Below, one piece after another: positions 1-5,735 of a DNA stretch of 6,794 bases. The notes below the pieces were generated by a model, which did not search any database, was not told the origin of the DNA, and was given only the letters and a program-made list of their open reading frames with translations. Made by a program: the position numbers and the translations under genes. Origin of the DNA: Acidobacteriaceae bacterium (GTDB taxonomy: Bacteria > Acidobacteriota > Vicinamibacteria > Vicinamibacterales > CAVVIG01); NCBI GenBank assembly GCA_031274845.1, contig JAISPN010000204.1, positions 1 to 6,794 of the forward strand, in the 5' to 3' direction. The first letter of the stretch is position 1, and the number at the start of each line of letters is the position of its first letter.

Positions 1-329
1 CAGATGGCGGCAACGGGTTTGCCCGCTTCGATCGTGTCGCGCACGAGATCGACCATCGCATGGCGCATGCGCATCTTGTCCGGCGCGTAGCCGCCGGGAA
101 TGACGACGGCGTCGAAGTCCTTGGCTTTGGCGGCGCCGGCGCCGATATCCGCCTTGACGGTGGCGATGCCGCGCTTGCCCTTGTATTCCGCGCCCGCCGT
201 CGCGCCCACGAGCGTGACGAGGATGCTCGCCGAGCGAAGCGCGTCGAGCGGTCCTGTGACTTCGAGATCGTCGAATCCGTCTTCCACCAGCATCGCCACC
301 CGTTTACCCGCCGCCGATCCGTTGCTCAT
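1..329 (-). CDS. DJ-1/PfpI-family protein (N-terminal part, cut by window edge)
   Basis: 109 complete codons are present, read from the ATG at 329-327. DJ-1/PfpI proteins have a flavodoxin-like alpha/beta fold and include intracellular peptidases, deglycase or glyoxalase-like enzymes and chaperones. Visible family marks are a first beta strand (KRVAMLVEDGF, residues 9-19), then DDLEVTGP with E23 at the position of the conserved acidic residue that sits beside the nucleophile, and VVIPGGYAPDKMR (residues 75-87), the PGG turn typical of PfpI. GKPVAAI at 103-109 leads into the nucleophile elbow, normally AAICHG. The window ends after TG of codon 110, so the catalytic Cys is expected but not seen. 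An in-frame TAA at 341-339 makes this ATG the only reasonable start. There is no clear Shine-Dalgarno sequence. The gene is divergent from the one at 396. Family membership is firm; the exact activity (peptidase, deglycase or other) cannot be told. Confidence 0.9.
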   Translation of the reverse strand, partial: MSNGSAAGKRVAMLVEDGFDDLEVTGPLDALRSASILVTLVGATAGAEYKGKRGIATVKADIGAGAAKAKDFDAVVIPGGYAPDKMRMRHAMVDLVRDTIEAGKPVAAI

Positions 330-361
330 CCGGTCATTTTACTGTAACGCCCCCGGACAGC

Positions 362-389
362 GTGACCGGCGCAACGCGCGTGTGATAAT
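362..389 (+). promoter_or_regulatory. Putative promoter giving a leaderless mRNA for the gene at 396
   Basis: A good -10 hexamer, GATAAT at 384-389, is preceded by the extended -10 dinucleotide TG at 381-382. A weaker -35-like GTGACC at 362-367 lies 16 nt upstream. Six nucleotides separate the -10 box from the GTG at 396, so transcription would be expected to begin at or within a base or two of the start codon. This agrees with the absence of any Shine-Dalgarno sequence. It is predicted from sequence only. Confidence 0.45.
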
Positions 390-395
390 CCTTCA

Positions 396-752
396 GTGAC
401 CATCGACGTTGATATCTGGCTCCGCGGACAAGACAGTGCCACCACGCGATCGATTCGCGGCATCGAGCGTGAGCCGCGCGCGTGGACCGATGACGATGTG
501 AGAGCCGTGCTGCAAGGGATGCTCGCTGAAATGCAGCGCGCGAAGCATCCCGCGCGGGAAGAGACGCACATCGCGCTGCGAGGACTGAGCTGGATCGTGA
601 ATCCGTTTGAAAGCGGCGGGGTGGTGATCGCGATCGAGATCACGCTGGGCGCCGCCGTCTCCGGTCCATTCGAGATCGAGCAAGGCGTGCTCGAACAGAT
701 GATCGAGCGTGTGCTGACGCCCATCACGCCGATCTCAACGACGGTGCACTAG
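396..752 (+). CDS. Hypothetical protein, 118 aa, possibly translated from a leaderless mRNA
   Basis: I do not recognise the family and assign no function. The product is a small soluble protein without signal peptide or membrane segment. It opens with a beta-strand-like TIDVDIWLRGQD (residues 2-13), followed by an acidic and amphipathic helix around DDDVRAVLQGMLAEMQRAK (32-50). Next come two hydrophobic strand-like segments, ALRGLSWIV and GGVVIAIEITLG (near 60-85), and a C-terminal helix, EIEQGVLEQMIERVLTPI. The alternation of strands and helices with few low-complexity stretches looks like a real compact alpha/beta domain. The start is GTG at 396; no Shine-Dalgarno precedes it, but a -10 box ends six nt upstream. 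It is divergent from the DJ-1/PfpI gene and lies 48 nt before a tRNA gene. The opposite-strand open frames over the same bases look like shadows. Confidence 0.7.
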   Translation: MTIDVDIWLRGQDSATTRSIRGIEREPRAWTDDDVRAVLQGMLAEMQRAKHPAREETHIALRGLSWIVNPFESGGVVIAIEITLGAAVSGPFEIEQGVLEQMIERVLTPITPISTTVH

Positions 753-771
753 TCTAGACTTGAGAGCGCGG

Positions 772-790
772 GCCGGTTCGGAAGACCGGC
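772..790 (+). terminator. Small hairpin between the hypothetical gene and tRNA-Leu
   Basis: GCCGGT (772-777) and ACCGGC (785-790) form a perfect 6-bp stem around a 7-nt loop. It starts 19 nt after the stop codon at 752 and ends 10 nt before the tRNA. No T-run follows, so it is a weak candidate for an intrinsic terminator. It could instead be a structure in the tRNA 5' leader. Confidence 0.25.
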
Positions 791-800
791 AACGAATTAC

Positions 801-886
801 GCCGGGGTGGCGGAACTGGCAGACGCACAGGACTTAAAATCCTGGGTCCCGAAAGGGGCGTGTGGGTTCAATCCCCGCCCCCGGCA
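801..886 (+). tRNA. tRNA-Leu (anticodon UAA)
   Basis: A complete class II tRNA. The acceptor stem GCCGGGG (801-807) pairs perfectly with CCCCGGC (879-885), and the discriminator base is A886. The anticodon stem CAGGA (828-832) pairs with TCCTG (840-844) around the loop CTTAAAA, giving anticodon TAA at 835-837, which reads UUA and UUG. A long variable arm (about 845-861, with a CCC/GGG mini-stem) is the class II hallmark of leucine tRNAs. The T arm is GTGGG/CCCGC (862-866/874-878, one G-U pair) with loop TTCAATC. CCA is not encoded and must be added after transcription. A clear promoter was not found immediately upstream. Confidence 0.97.
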
Positions 887-1022
887 TGACCACATCCCTC
901 GGTTTTCACCTTTCCACGAATCAGTGTGCTCTGCCGCGAAGTTTTTCGAGGCGGACGTGAATTTTTCCGCGGCTGATTCAGGCTTCTCGCGTACGAATGT
1001 AAAAAAACACGCCTGATTTCAT

Positions 1023-1034
1023 CGATCGCGATCG
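1023..1034. repeat. Perfect 12-bp palindrome in the intergenic region
   Basis: CGATCGCGATCG reads the same on both strands and contains the octamer GCGATCGC. It lies in the non-coding stretch between the tRNA and the small membrane-protein gene, 118 nt before that gene's start. It could be an operator for a dimeric regulator, a methylation target (it contains GATC twice), or chance in GC-rich DNA. Nothing else nearby decides between these. Confidence 0.4.
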
Positions 1035-1062
1035 GGCATGGCAGTTGCCTCTGTCATGGATG

Positions 1063-1132
1063 CGACCGGCACAGTTCCTGTTTATTACCTGGTGCGGTAG
1101 CGGACTGCTCATTGGGAAGAGCTGGCCGGTCG
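1063..1132 (+). promoter_or_regulatory. Putative structured 5' leader (long stem-loop) before the small membrane protein gene
   Basis: CGACCGGC (1063-1070) pairs perfectly with GCCGGTCG (1125-1132). The helix can be extended inward: after a bulged A1071, CAG (1072-1074) pairs with CTG (1122-1124), and TTCC (1075-1078) pairs with GGAA (1115-1118) across a bulged GAG. That is about 15 base pairs closing a 36-nt apical region. The right arm is followed at once by TTTTCCTC and then the ribosome binding site AGGAGG (1141-1146). The arrangement is what a leader that regulates translation or termination would look like, but it matches no riboswitch class that I know. The pairings come from reading the sequence, not from a folding calculation. 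Confidence 0.35.
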
Positions 1133-1151
1133 TTTTCCTCAGGAGGATGAG

Positions 1152-1370
1152 ATGTCGGCCGACGCCATTGCACTGTTGCTGATTACCGGGTTTACAGGCG
1201 GTCTTACGATTTTTAGCGTGTTCATGTTCATGTTTGCCATGACGCCGCCCATCGGTTCACCAGAGTTTTCGCCGTCGCCGTATCAGCCCATGGATGTCCT
1301 GACGAAGAGAGGGGCGCAGTCAAAGAAAGCGCCCGCGCAGGGCGAGGTCAGTGTCCGCCACGCGGCGTAA
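1152..1370 (+). CDS. Small single-pass membrane protein, 72 aa, unknown function
   Basis: The start is fixed by a near-perfect Shine-Dalgarno AGGAGG at 1141-1146, five nt before the ATG. Residues 5-30 form one strongly hydrophobic segment rich in Leu, Phe and Met (LLLITGFTGGLTIFSVFMFMF), long enough to cross the membrane. It carries a GFTGG small-residue motif that could favour helix packing. The remainder (31-72) is polar. It starts with a proline-rich linker (TPPIGSPEFSPSPYQP) and ends in a basic tail containing KR, KK and RH, so the C-terminus is probably cytoplasmic. I recognise no family. The gene stands alone, after a structured leader, and converges on the large minus-strand gene. The ribosome binding site and the coherent membrane topology make it credible despite its size. 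Confidence 0.7.
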   Translation: MSADAIALLLITGFTGGLTIFSVFMFMFAMTPPIGSPEFSPSPYQPMDVLTKRGAQSKKAPAQGEVSVRHAA

Positions 1371-1425
1371 ACGATAACGTTCACCCGCTCCTCTCCTCGT
1401 CGCGCCGCGTTCAACCCTGACCAGC

Positions 1426-1444
1426 CACGGCGGAGCCTGCCGTG
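1426..1444. terminator. Putative bidirectional hairpin between convergent genes
   Basis: CACGGC (1426-1431) pairs with GCCGTG (1439-1444). A G-U and a G-C pair can extend the stem to 8 bp around a 3-nt loop. It abuts the stop codon of the minus-strand gene at 1445-1447 and lies 55 nt after the end of the plus-strand small gene. No T-run follows on either strand. Position and symmetry suggest a shared transcript end, but that is inference. Confidence 0.4.
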
Positions 1445-4400
1445 TCAGTGCTCCGTCGGTTGCGCGGCGGGGTAGGGTTTATCGCCCATCAGTCCTGTCC
1501 ACAGCACGCGGTTGAAAAGCGCCGGCGGTACTTGGTCCGCGTCGGCGAAATTAAATCCCGCAGTCGCCGCCTCCCAGTACGCCGCATCACGCTGCGGCCT
1601 CACCACTGGACCACTGGCGAAGCGCACGCCGCTCGTGCCGTCCACCAATGCCAGCTTCGTCTCCTTGAGAACGGTTGACGCTTCGGCCGCGAACGTCCAC
1701 GTGCCAGAGAGTTGCGGATCGAACGCATCGGCCATCGGCCGCTGAGACGCCGTGTTCAGGTTGATGTGCTCGGTGCCAAGGATGTCTTCGATCGTGCGCA
1801 GCACGCTGACCTGATTGAAACGTGTGCTGACGACCGCGCCTTGCTTCACGTACGGACCGGCAAGGTACGCGGGGCCACGGTGCGAGTCGACATGGTCCGG
1901 TCCATCCTGCACATCGTCTTCCGTGATGATAAATAACGTGTCCGCGGCGTAGCGGCTCTTCGCCACCGCTTCCACCATCTTGCCGAGCGCGAGGTCGCAG
2001 TCGGCTTGCTGCGCTTCCGGCGTGTTGACGCCCGCGAGCGCGGTGGCAAAGCCCCCCATGTGATCGTGGCTGATGCGCACGAGCGACAGGCTGGGGAGCG
2101 TGCCGTTTGCGACGAATTGATCGAACTCGCGCTTCCACTCGTTGTAGCGCCAGAGATCCGGGTAGTTCTGATCGAAGCCGCGATAGTAGACATCCGTCAT
2201 CGAGTCGAGCGCGGGATCGAGCGCGGCCACCTGAATGACCTTTGAGGTGAACGGATCGACGACTGGCGCGGTTGCCGTGCCGATGCTGCCGATGTTCTTC
2301 ACGAGAAATCCATAGTTGCGCACGGTGCCGCCCGCCTTCAGGACCGCCTTGAAGATGTAGCCGCCTTCGATGCCAAATGGCGCGTCGGTGGACGCGTGAT
2401 TCTTCGTGCCCGTGAGCAGGTTTGCCGTGCCGCCGGGCAGGTTAGCGGTGAGCGTGGAGTAGTTCGTGGTGCCTGCGACGCCCGCGGTCGCGTCGCGCTT
2501 TGCCACCGTCGCGTGGTTGACCGCGACGCCTCGATTCTCTCCCTCGGATTCGTACGACAAGCCGCGATTGACCGCGGCGTAGTTCATCTGCTGCGTCAAC
2601 GTTTCAGTAAGCGTGACACGCCCTTGCAGCGCCCACGACCAGCCGTCCATGCTGCCATCGCCGGGGTTCATGAAGTTGTCGAGCGTCACGAATTGCGTGG
2701 CGAGCTTGTGGTGGTTCGGTGTAATCGCCTGGCCAAACTGCGTCAGGTTCGGATCGCTGTTCGCGCCGTTGGTCAGGTCGCCGAGCATCTGATCGTAGGT
2801 CCGGTTTTCCTTGACGATGTAGATGATGTGCTTGATGTGCGTGTGGAGGAACGGCATCACGCTCGCGTCGCGCGCGTTGGCGACCGTCGCGTAGCCATTG
2901 TTCTGCGCGACACGCTCGGTGAGATCGCCGAGCTGGTTGGATTGAGGCACCGGCGCGCTGACAAGCGACGCACGCTCTAGCTGGAACTGATATTGGTTCG
3001 ACGCGCGTGCCGTAGCCGCTGCCTTGGTGTTGCCGCCCGGATAGGTGAGCTGCGTGAGATTGGCCGTGTTGCTTGCGCGGTGCGCTGTGTTTGGGCCGGT
3101 GATGCTTTTGCCGTTGATGATGTACATCCAGGAGCCGTCGGCGCTGAACGTGATGTCGTGCGGCTCGTAGGCGGTTGGAATGAGCGCGGTGACCGTGTTG
3201 GCGTTGTTGCCGGAGAGTGGGATGACCGCAATCGAGTTCGCGCCGCTGTTGATGGCGTAGAGCGTGTTCCCGTCGGGCGAGAGCGTGACGGCTGACGTCG
3301 ATGTGCCGGTGTACTTCTTGTTTGCCAGCACGCTCTGCGGCGCGCGCGCGTCGATCTTGGCTGTCACGCGGTTTGTTGTTGTGTCGATGACCGCCACCTG
3401 GTCGGCGTTATCCTGCGCGACGTAGAGTGTCGATTGCGCTTTGTTGAGCGTCATGCCGAGGCCGTTGCCGTCGAGCGCGATGCGTGTGATCAGCTTGCCG
3501 TGCGAGGGCGACGAGATGTCGATGGCGACCACCTCGCGGTCGCGATCCGACGAGACGTACGCCGTGCTGTTGCCTTTCACAACGACCGCGAACGGGAACG
3601 TGCCGCCGATGCCGCCGTTCTTCCCTTCGTTACCGGCAAAGAACGGCCGCAGATCGTGCTCGTAGCGGATGGCGCGTGTCGCGGTGTCGATGACCGTGAT
3701 CGAGTCGTTGTAGTTGTTCGCCACGACGAGCGTGCGGCCATCGGCGGAGATGCCGAGTCCGCCAGCGTTTGGCTGCACGCGGATGCCGAGCCCTTTGTTC
3801 CGCGCTGAGGTGGCGTCAGGCGTATCGCGATTTAGCGTGAGCCCCGTCACGCCGGGGACGATGTGGTTCAGCGCGATGGGCGTGGCCGGCGTGAAGCGCG
3901 TGCCGTTCTTTGTGTAGATATACACGGCGTCGTTACTGCCGCCGGCGGCGTAGAGCGTGTTGCCGTCGGGCGCGAAGACGAGGCCGACGTGCGCGTTGGC
4001 TTGCTGAATCACCTGCACCAGCGACGGCTTGGCGTGATTCGCGCCGTTCACGGCGTAGAGAAAGATGTACTGCGTGGAGTTCGCGAGGTCGACCGTCCCG
4101 TCCGGTTTGTAGAGCGAGTTCTCGCCGGCGGTGATGATGGCGAGTGTCGTGCCGTCGGGGCTGAGCTGCGCGCGGACCGCTTCGCCCGCGACGAAGTCGG
4201 GGTAGTTCGGCAGGCCTGGGTTCAGAAACTGCTGGACGGCATGGTCGACCGCGGTTGGCGTCACGATTTGGCCGGTGGCCAGACGAACGAAGTTGCCATT
4301 CGGATCGTCATCGCCGTCACCATCACCATCCAGATCGAGCAGCGCGCCAAGCGCCATTCGTGCCTGTGTGCCATCGCGGCGTCCCTGCAGGTGTGCGTAC

Positions 4401-4474
4401 ACCGGCAGCATGATCAGCGCCGCGGAGGCAAGTACGCCGATCGTCAACCAATACTGTCGTGACCGTGTTGTCAT
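1445..4474 (-). CDS. Exported bifunctional YncE-like beta-propeller / alkaline phosphatase-family phosphoesterase, 1009 aa
   Basis: Two domains follow an export signal. Residues 8-27 are a hydrophobic segment ending PVYA, a plausible signal peptidase I site, so the protein is probably periplasmic or secreted. An acidic Asp/Gly stretch (47-57) follows. Residues about 100-460 hold roughly seven YVTN/YncE-type propeller blades, with recurring phrases such as LSPDGTTLAI (104-113), FAPDGNTLYAAG (167-178), ISADGRTLVVAN (242-253), LSPDGNTLYAIN (398-409) and FSADGSWMYIING (443-455), and strands such as SITVIDTATR. Residues about 545-910 form a phosphoesterase domain of the acid phosphatase/phospholipase C type. 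It shows HIIYIVKENRTYDQ (E556 and N557 are likely metal or active-site residues), TPNHH (585-589), LDN (598-600), SHDHMG (802-807), TEDDVQDGPDHVDSHRGP (851-868) and SVLRTIEDILG. The tail FNRVLWTGLMGDKPYP is usual for the family. The start is supported by AAGGA at 4485-4481, six nt before the ATG. The physiological substrate is unknown; organic phosphate hydrolysis is the family expectation. It is transcribed alone. Confidence 0.93.
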   Translation of the reverse strand: MTTRSRQYWLTIGVLASAALIMLPVYAHLQGRRDGTQARMALGALLDLDGDGDGDDDPNGNFVRLATGQIVTPTAVDHAVQQFLNPGLPNYPDFVAGEAVRAQLSPDGTTLAIITAGENSLYKPDGTVDLANSTQYIFLYAVNGANHAKPSLVQVIQQANAHVGLVFAPDGNTLYAAGGSNDAVYIYTKNGTRFTPATPIALNHIVPGVTGLTLNRDTPDATSARNKGLGIRVQPNAGGLGISADGRTLVVANNYNDSITVIDTATRAIRYEHDLRPFFAGNEGKNGGIGGTFPFAVVVKGNSTAYVSSDRDREVVAIDISSPSHGKLITRIALDGNGLGMTLNKAQSTLYVAQDNADQVAVIDTTTNRVTAKIDARAPQSVLANKKYTGTSTSAVTLSPDGNTLYAINSGANSIAVIPLSGNNANTVTALIPTAYEPHDITFSADGSWMYIINGKSITGPNTAHRASNTANLTQLTYPGGNTKAAATARASNQYQFQLERASLVSAPVPQSNQLGDLTERVAQNNGYATVANARDASVMPFLHTHIKHIIYIVKENRTYDQMLGDLTNGANSDPNLTQFGQAITPNHHKLATQFVTLDNFMNPGDGSMDGWSWALQGRVTLTETLTQQMNYAAVNRGLSYESEGENRGVAVNHATVAKRDATAGVAGTTNYSTLTANLPGGTANLLTGTKNHASTDAPFGIEGGYIFKAVLKAGGTVRNYGFLVKNIGSIGTATAPVVDPFTSKVIQVAALDPALDSMTDVYYRGFDQNYPDLWRYNEWKREFDQFVANGTLPSLSLVRISHDHMGGFATALAGVNTPEAQQADCDLALGKMVEAVAKSRYAADTLFIITEDDVQDGPDHVDSHRGPAYLAGPYVKQGAVVSTRFNQVSVLRTIEDILGTEHINLNTASQRPMADAFDPQLSGTWTFAAEASTVLKETKLALVDGTSGVRFASGPVVRPQRDAAYWEAATAGFNFADADQVPPALFNRVLWTGLMGDKPYPAAQPTEH
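4304..4336 (-). repeat. Asp/Gly codon repeat encoding a calcium-binding-like acidic stretch
   Basis: Inside the large gene, alternating Asp (GAT/GAC) and Gly (GGT/GGC) codons give DLDGDGDGDDD (residues 47-57). The pattern resembles the DxDGDG calcium loops of dockerin and thrombospondin type 3 repeats, placed just after the signal peptide. It may bind calcium or act as a flexible acidic linker. The near-repetitive hexanucleotide could also expand or contract by replication slippage. Confidence 0.6.
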
Positions 4475-5013
4475 GAAGGTTCCTTCGTAAGCGCGCAGCG
4501 TCGAAATGGGCTGTACGACTCTGATGGGCGCCGTTGACGTTCAAATAAAGGTTCGATTTCCTCTAGGTAAATTCACCACGGCGGCGCGGCGTCGCGGCTG
4601 TTGGGGGAGCGACGAAGCGCGGCCTACCGTGGGTCGATTGTGAAGGTGATGGTCGCCGCTCGTGCGAGTGCGGAACACGCGCTGGCGAAGTGTGCGTTGA
4701 GCGTCGTGGCGCTGGCTCCAGTGTTGAGAACAGCGAGCGCATCCTGTGACTGCACGCGCGTGGAATGGTGACGTCACGCCAAGGACTGTGAGCCGCCCAA
4801 TGACGCGATCAAGCGACGGGCGAGGCATGGCGCAGCGCGGCATACGCTCGAGCTTACACTTGAAAACTCCGTCATATGTGATGCCTAAATTGCCTGCATC
4901 TGGTGTATTGTTTGGCCTTACGCGGTCCTGTGTCGTGCCTCTTGTCACGCATGAGGTGGACATACTCCGCTGAAAAGATCGTCTCAAGACTTTGTAGAGG
5001 AGTCAGAGCTCCC
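4475..5013. other. Intergenic region between divergent genes (539 nt)
   Basis: No convincing gene is present. Open frames here have no recognisable protein features and atypical composition. What I can see: the ribosome binding site for the minus-strand gene (4481-4485); an imperfect inverted repeat at 4576-4632; a 10-bp perfect palindrome GTGACGTCAC at 4768-4777, a possible operator; and a more AT-rich patch at about 4855-4915, where the promoter of the HTH gene would be expected, though no well-spaced -35/-10 pair stands out. Just before the HTH gene, GAGGAG (4997-5002) is the likely ribosome binding site. Confidence 0.6.
4576..4632. repeat. Imperfect GC-rich inverted repeat, possibly REP-like
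   Basis: The outer arms CCACGG (4576-4581) and CCGTGG (4627-4632) are complementary. The inner arms GCGCGGCGTCGC (4584-4595) and GCGACGAAGCGC (4609-4620) match at 10 of 12 positions around a 13-nt loop. On the minus strand the right arm reads GTAGGCCGCGC, beginning with the GTAG tetranucleotide typical of bacterial REP elements. Whether it is dispersed in the genome cannot be judged from one copy. Confidence 0.4.
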
Positions 5014-5706
5014 ATGTCCGATGAGTCCATCGGCTGCAGGCTTCGCGCAGAGCGCGAGCGTCGCCGTATCACACTCGAATCGATTTCCGAGCACACGAAG
5101 ATCAGTCTCGGTCTGCTGACGGCGCTCGAGCGCAACGATGTTTCGCGCTGGCCCGGTGGCATTTTCCGCCGCTCGTTTGTGCGTGCGTATGCCGAGGCGA
5201 TTGGCGTTAACCCCGACGAAACCGTTCAAGCGTTTCTCACTCAACATCCCGAGCCTGAGCAAGGCATCACGCTCCCCGGGCTCCCTCCAACAGCGATGTT
5301 GGCGGCCGTGCCCGCGATCAAGAAGGGGAGTGACACTAGGAAGGGCGCGGATACCGTCCTGCGGCTGACGCTCGACGAAGCGCCGCACTCGTTTTCCGCG
5401 GGGGAATTGCTGCAAGGCATGCGGTCGCGGCTGTCCGCGGTCGCGTGCGATCTGGGAGCGACGTTCGCGTTTGCGCTGACGGCGTACGTGTTTTTCCAAA
5501 GCTTCTGGGCGCCGCTCGGCGTGTTCATGTTGTGCTACTACTTGGGCAGCGTCCTCGTCCTCGGCAACACGCCGGGTGTCTGCCTCTTCGCGCCAGGCAC
5601 CCCCGTTCGTCGCCCTGTGCCGCCGCCAGCCGCTGAAGAGCCCGAGGCGCTCGATGTGCCGACAAACGCCGTGCCCACGAGCGCCATCTCGCAGAATTTG
5701 TTCTAG
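5014..5706 (+). CDS. RodZ-type helix-turn-helix protein with a short RDD-like membrane domain, 230 aa
   Basis: Residues 4-78 are an XRE/HTH_25-like domain as in the cytoplasmic part of RodZ: IGCRLRAERERRRITLESIS, HTKISLGLLTALERND (recognition helix about 31-41), then WPGGIFRRSFVRAYAEAIGVNP (46-67). A linker (80-136) precedes a membrane region. Residues 139-192 begin RLSAVACD and end YYLGSVLVLGNTPGVCLF. This is the pattern of an RDD domain (an R..A...D start and a late YY...G.TPG..L motif), but it holds only two membrane helices (about 147-165 and 168-184) where RDD domains normally have three or more. The C-terminus is proline-rich and polar. Start at 5014: the HTH begins immediately after it. 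GAGGAG at 4997-5002 lies 11 nt upstream, a rather long spacing. A GTG at 4903 would add 37 residues outside any domain. The probable role is a membrane-tethered DNA-binding or scaffold protein; it is not a full RodZ, as it lacks the single-pass segment plus periplasmic domain. Confidence 0.85.
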   Translation: MSDESIGCRLRAERERRRITLESISEHTKISLGLLTALERNDVSRWPGGIFRRSFVRAYAEAIGVNPDETVQAFLTQHPEPEQGITLPGLPPTAMLAAVPAIKKGSDTRKGADTVLRLTLDEAPHSFSAGELLQGMRSRLSAVACDLGATFAFALTAYVFFQSFWAPLGVFMLCYYLGSVLVLGNTPGVCLFAPGTPVRRPVPPPAAEEPEALDVPTNAVPTSAISQNLF

Positions 5707-5735
5707 GCGCGAGAAGCGTTCGCGTCCCACGTCAC

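Noticed and set aside
326..727. 133-aa minus-strand open frame opposite the hypothetical gene
   Set aside because: Rich in Ser and Cys with no structure, and it would run into the DJ-1/PfpI start. The plus-strand frame has the better protein character and a promoter.
807..1016. 69-aa open frame beginning MAELADAQDLKSW
   Set aside because: This is the well-known artefact of translating a tRNA-Leu gene: most of the recognisable part is tRNA sequence.
978..1016. TCAGGC and GCCTGA as a hairpin after the tRNA
   Set aside because: A 6-bp stem with a 27-nt loop and no T-run on the plus strand is too weak to call a terminator.
2396..2980. 194-aa plus-strand open frame opposite the phosphoesterase
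   Set aside because: An antisense shadow of a strongly supported gene, with Arg/Val/Asp-biased composition. The same applies to 3863-4462.
4624..4773. Minus-strand stop-to-stop stretch whose end (LNTGASATTLNAHFASAC, then TITFTIDPR and TAG) has protein-like composition
   Set aside because: Only about 50 codons with no start codon and no upstream continuation. It could be a decayed gene end, but nothing else supports it.
4860..4891. TTGAAA (4860-4865) and TAAATT (4886-4891) as a promoter for the HTH gene
   Set aside because: The 20-nt spacing is too long for a normal sigma-70 promoter, and the -10 match is poor.
4541..4987. 148-aa minus-strand open frame in the intergenic region
   Set aside because: It is rich in Arg, Cys and His with no recognisable domain, runs through the inverted repeat at 4576-4632, and lacks a ribosome binding site.
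4903..5013. Longer N-terminus for the HTH protein from a GTG at 4903
   Set aside because: The extra 37 residues lie outside the HTH fold and have no ribosome binding site; the ATG at 5014 starts right at the domain.
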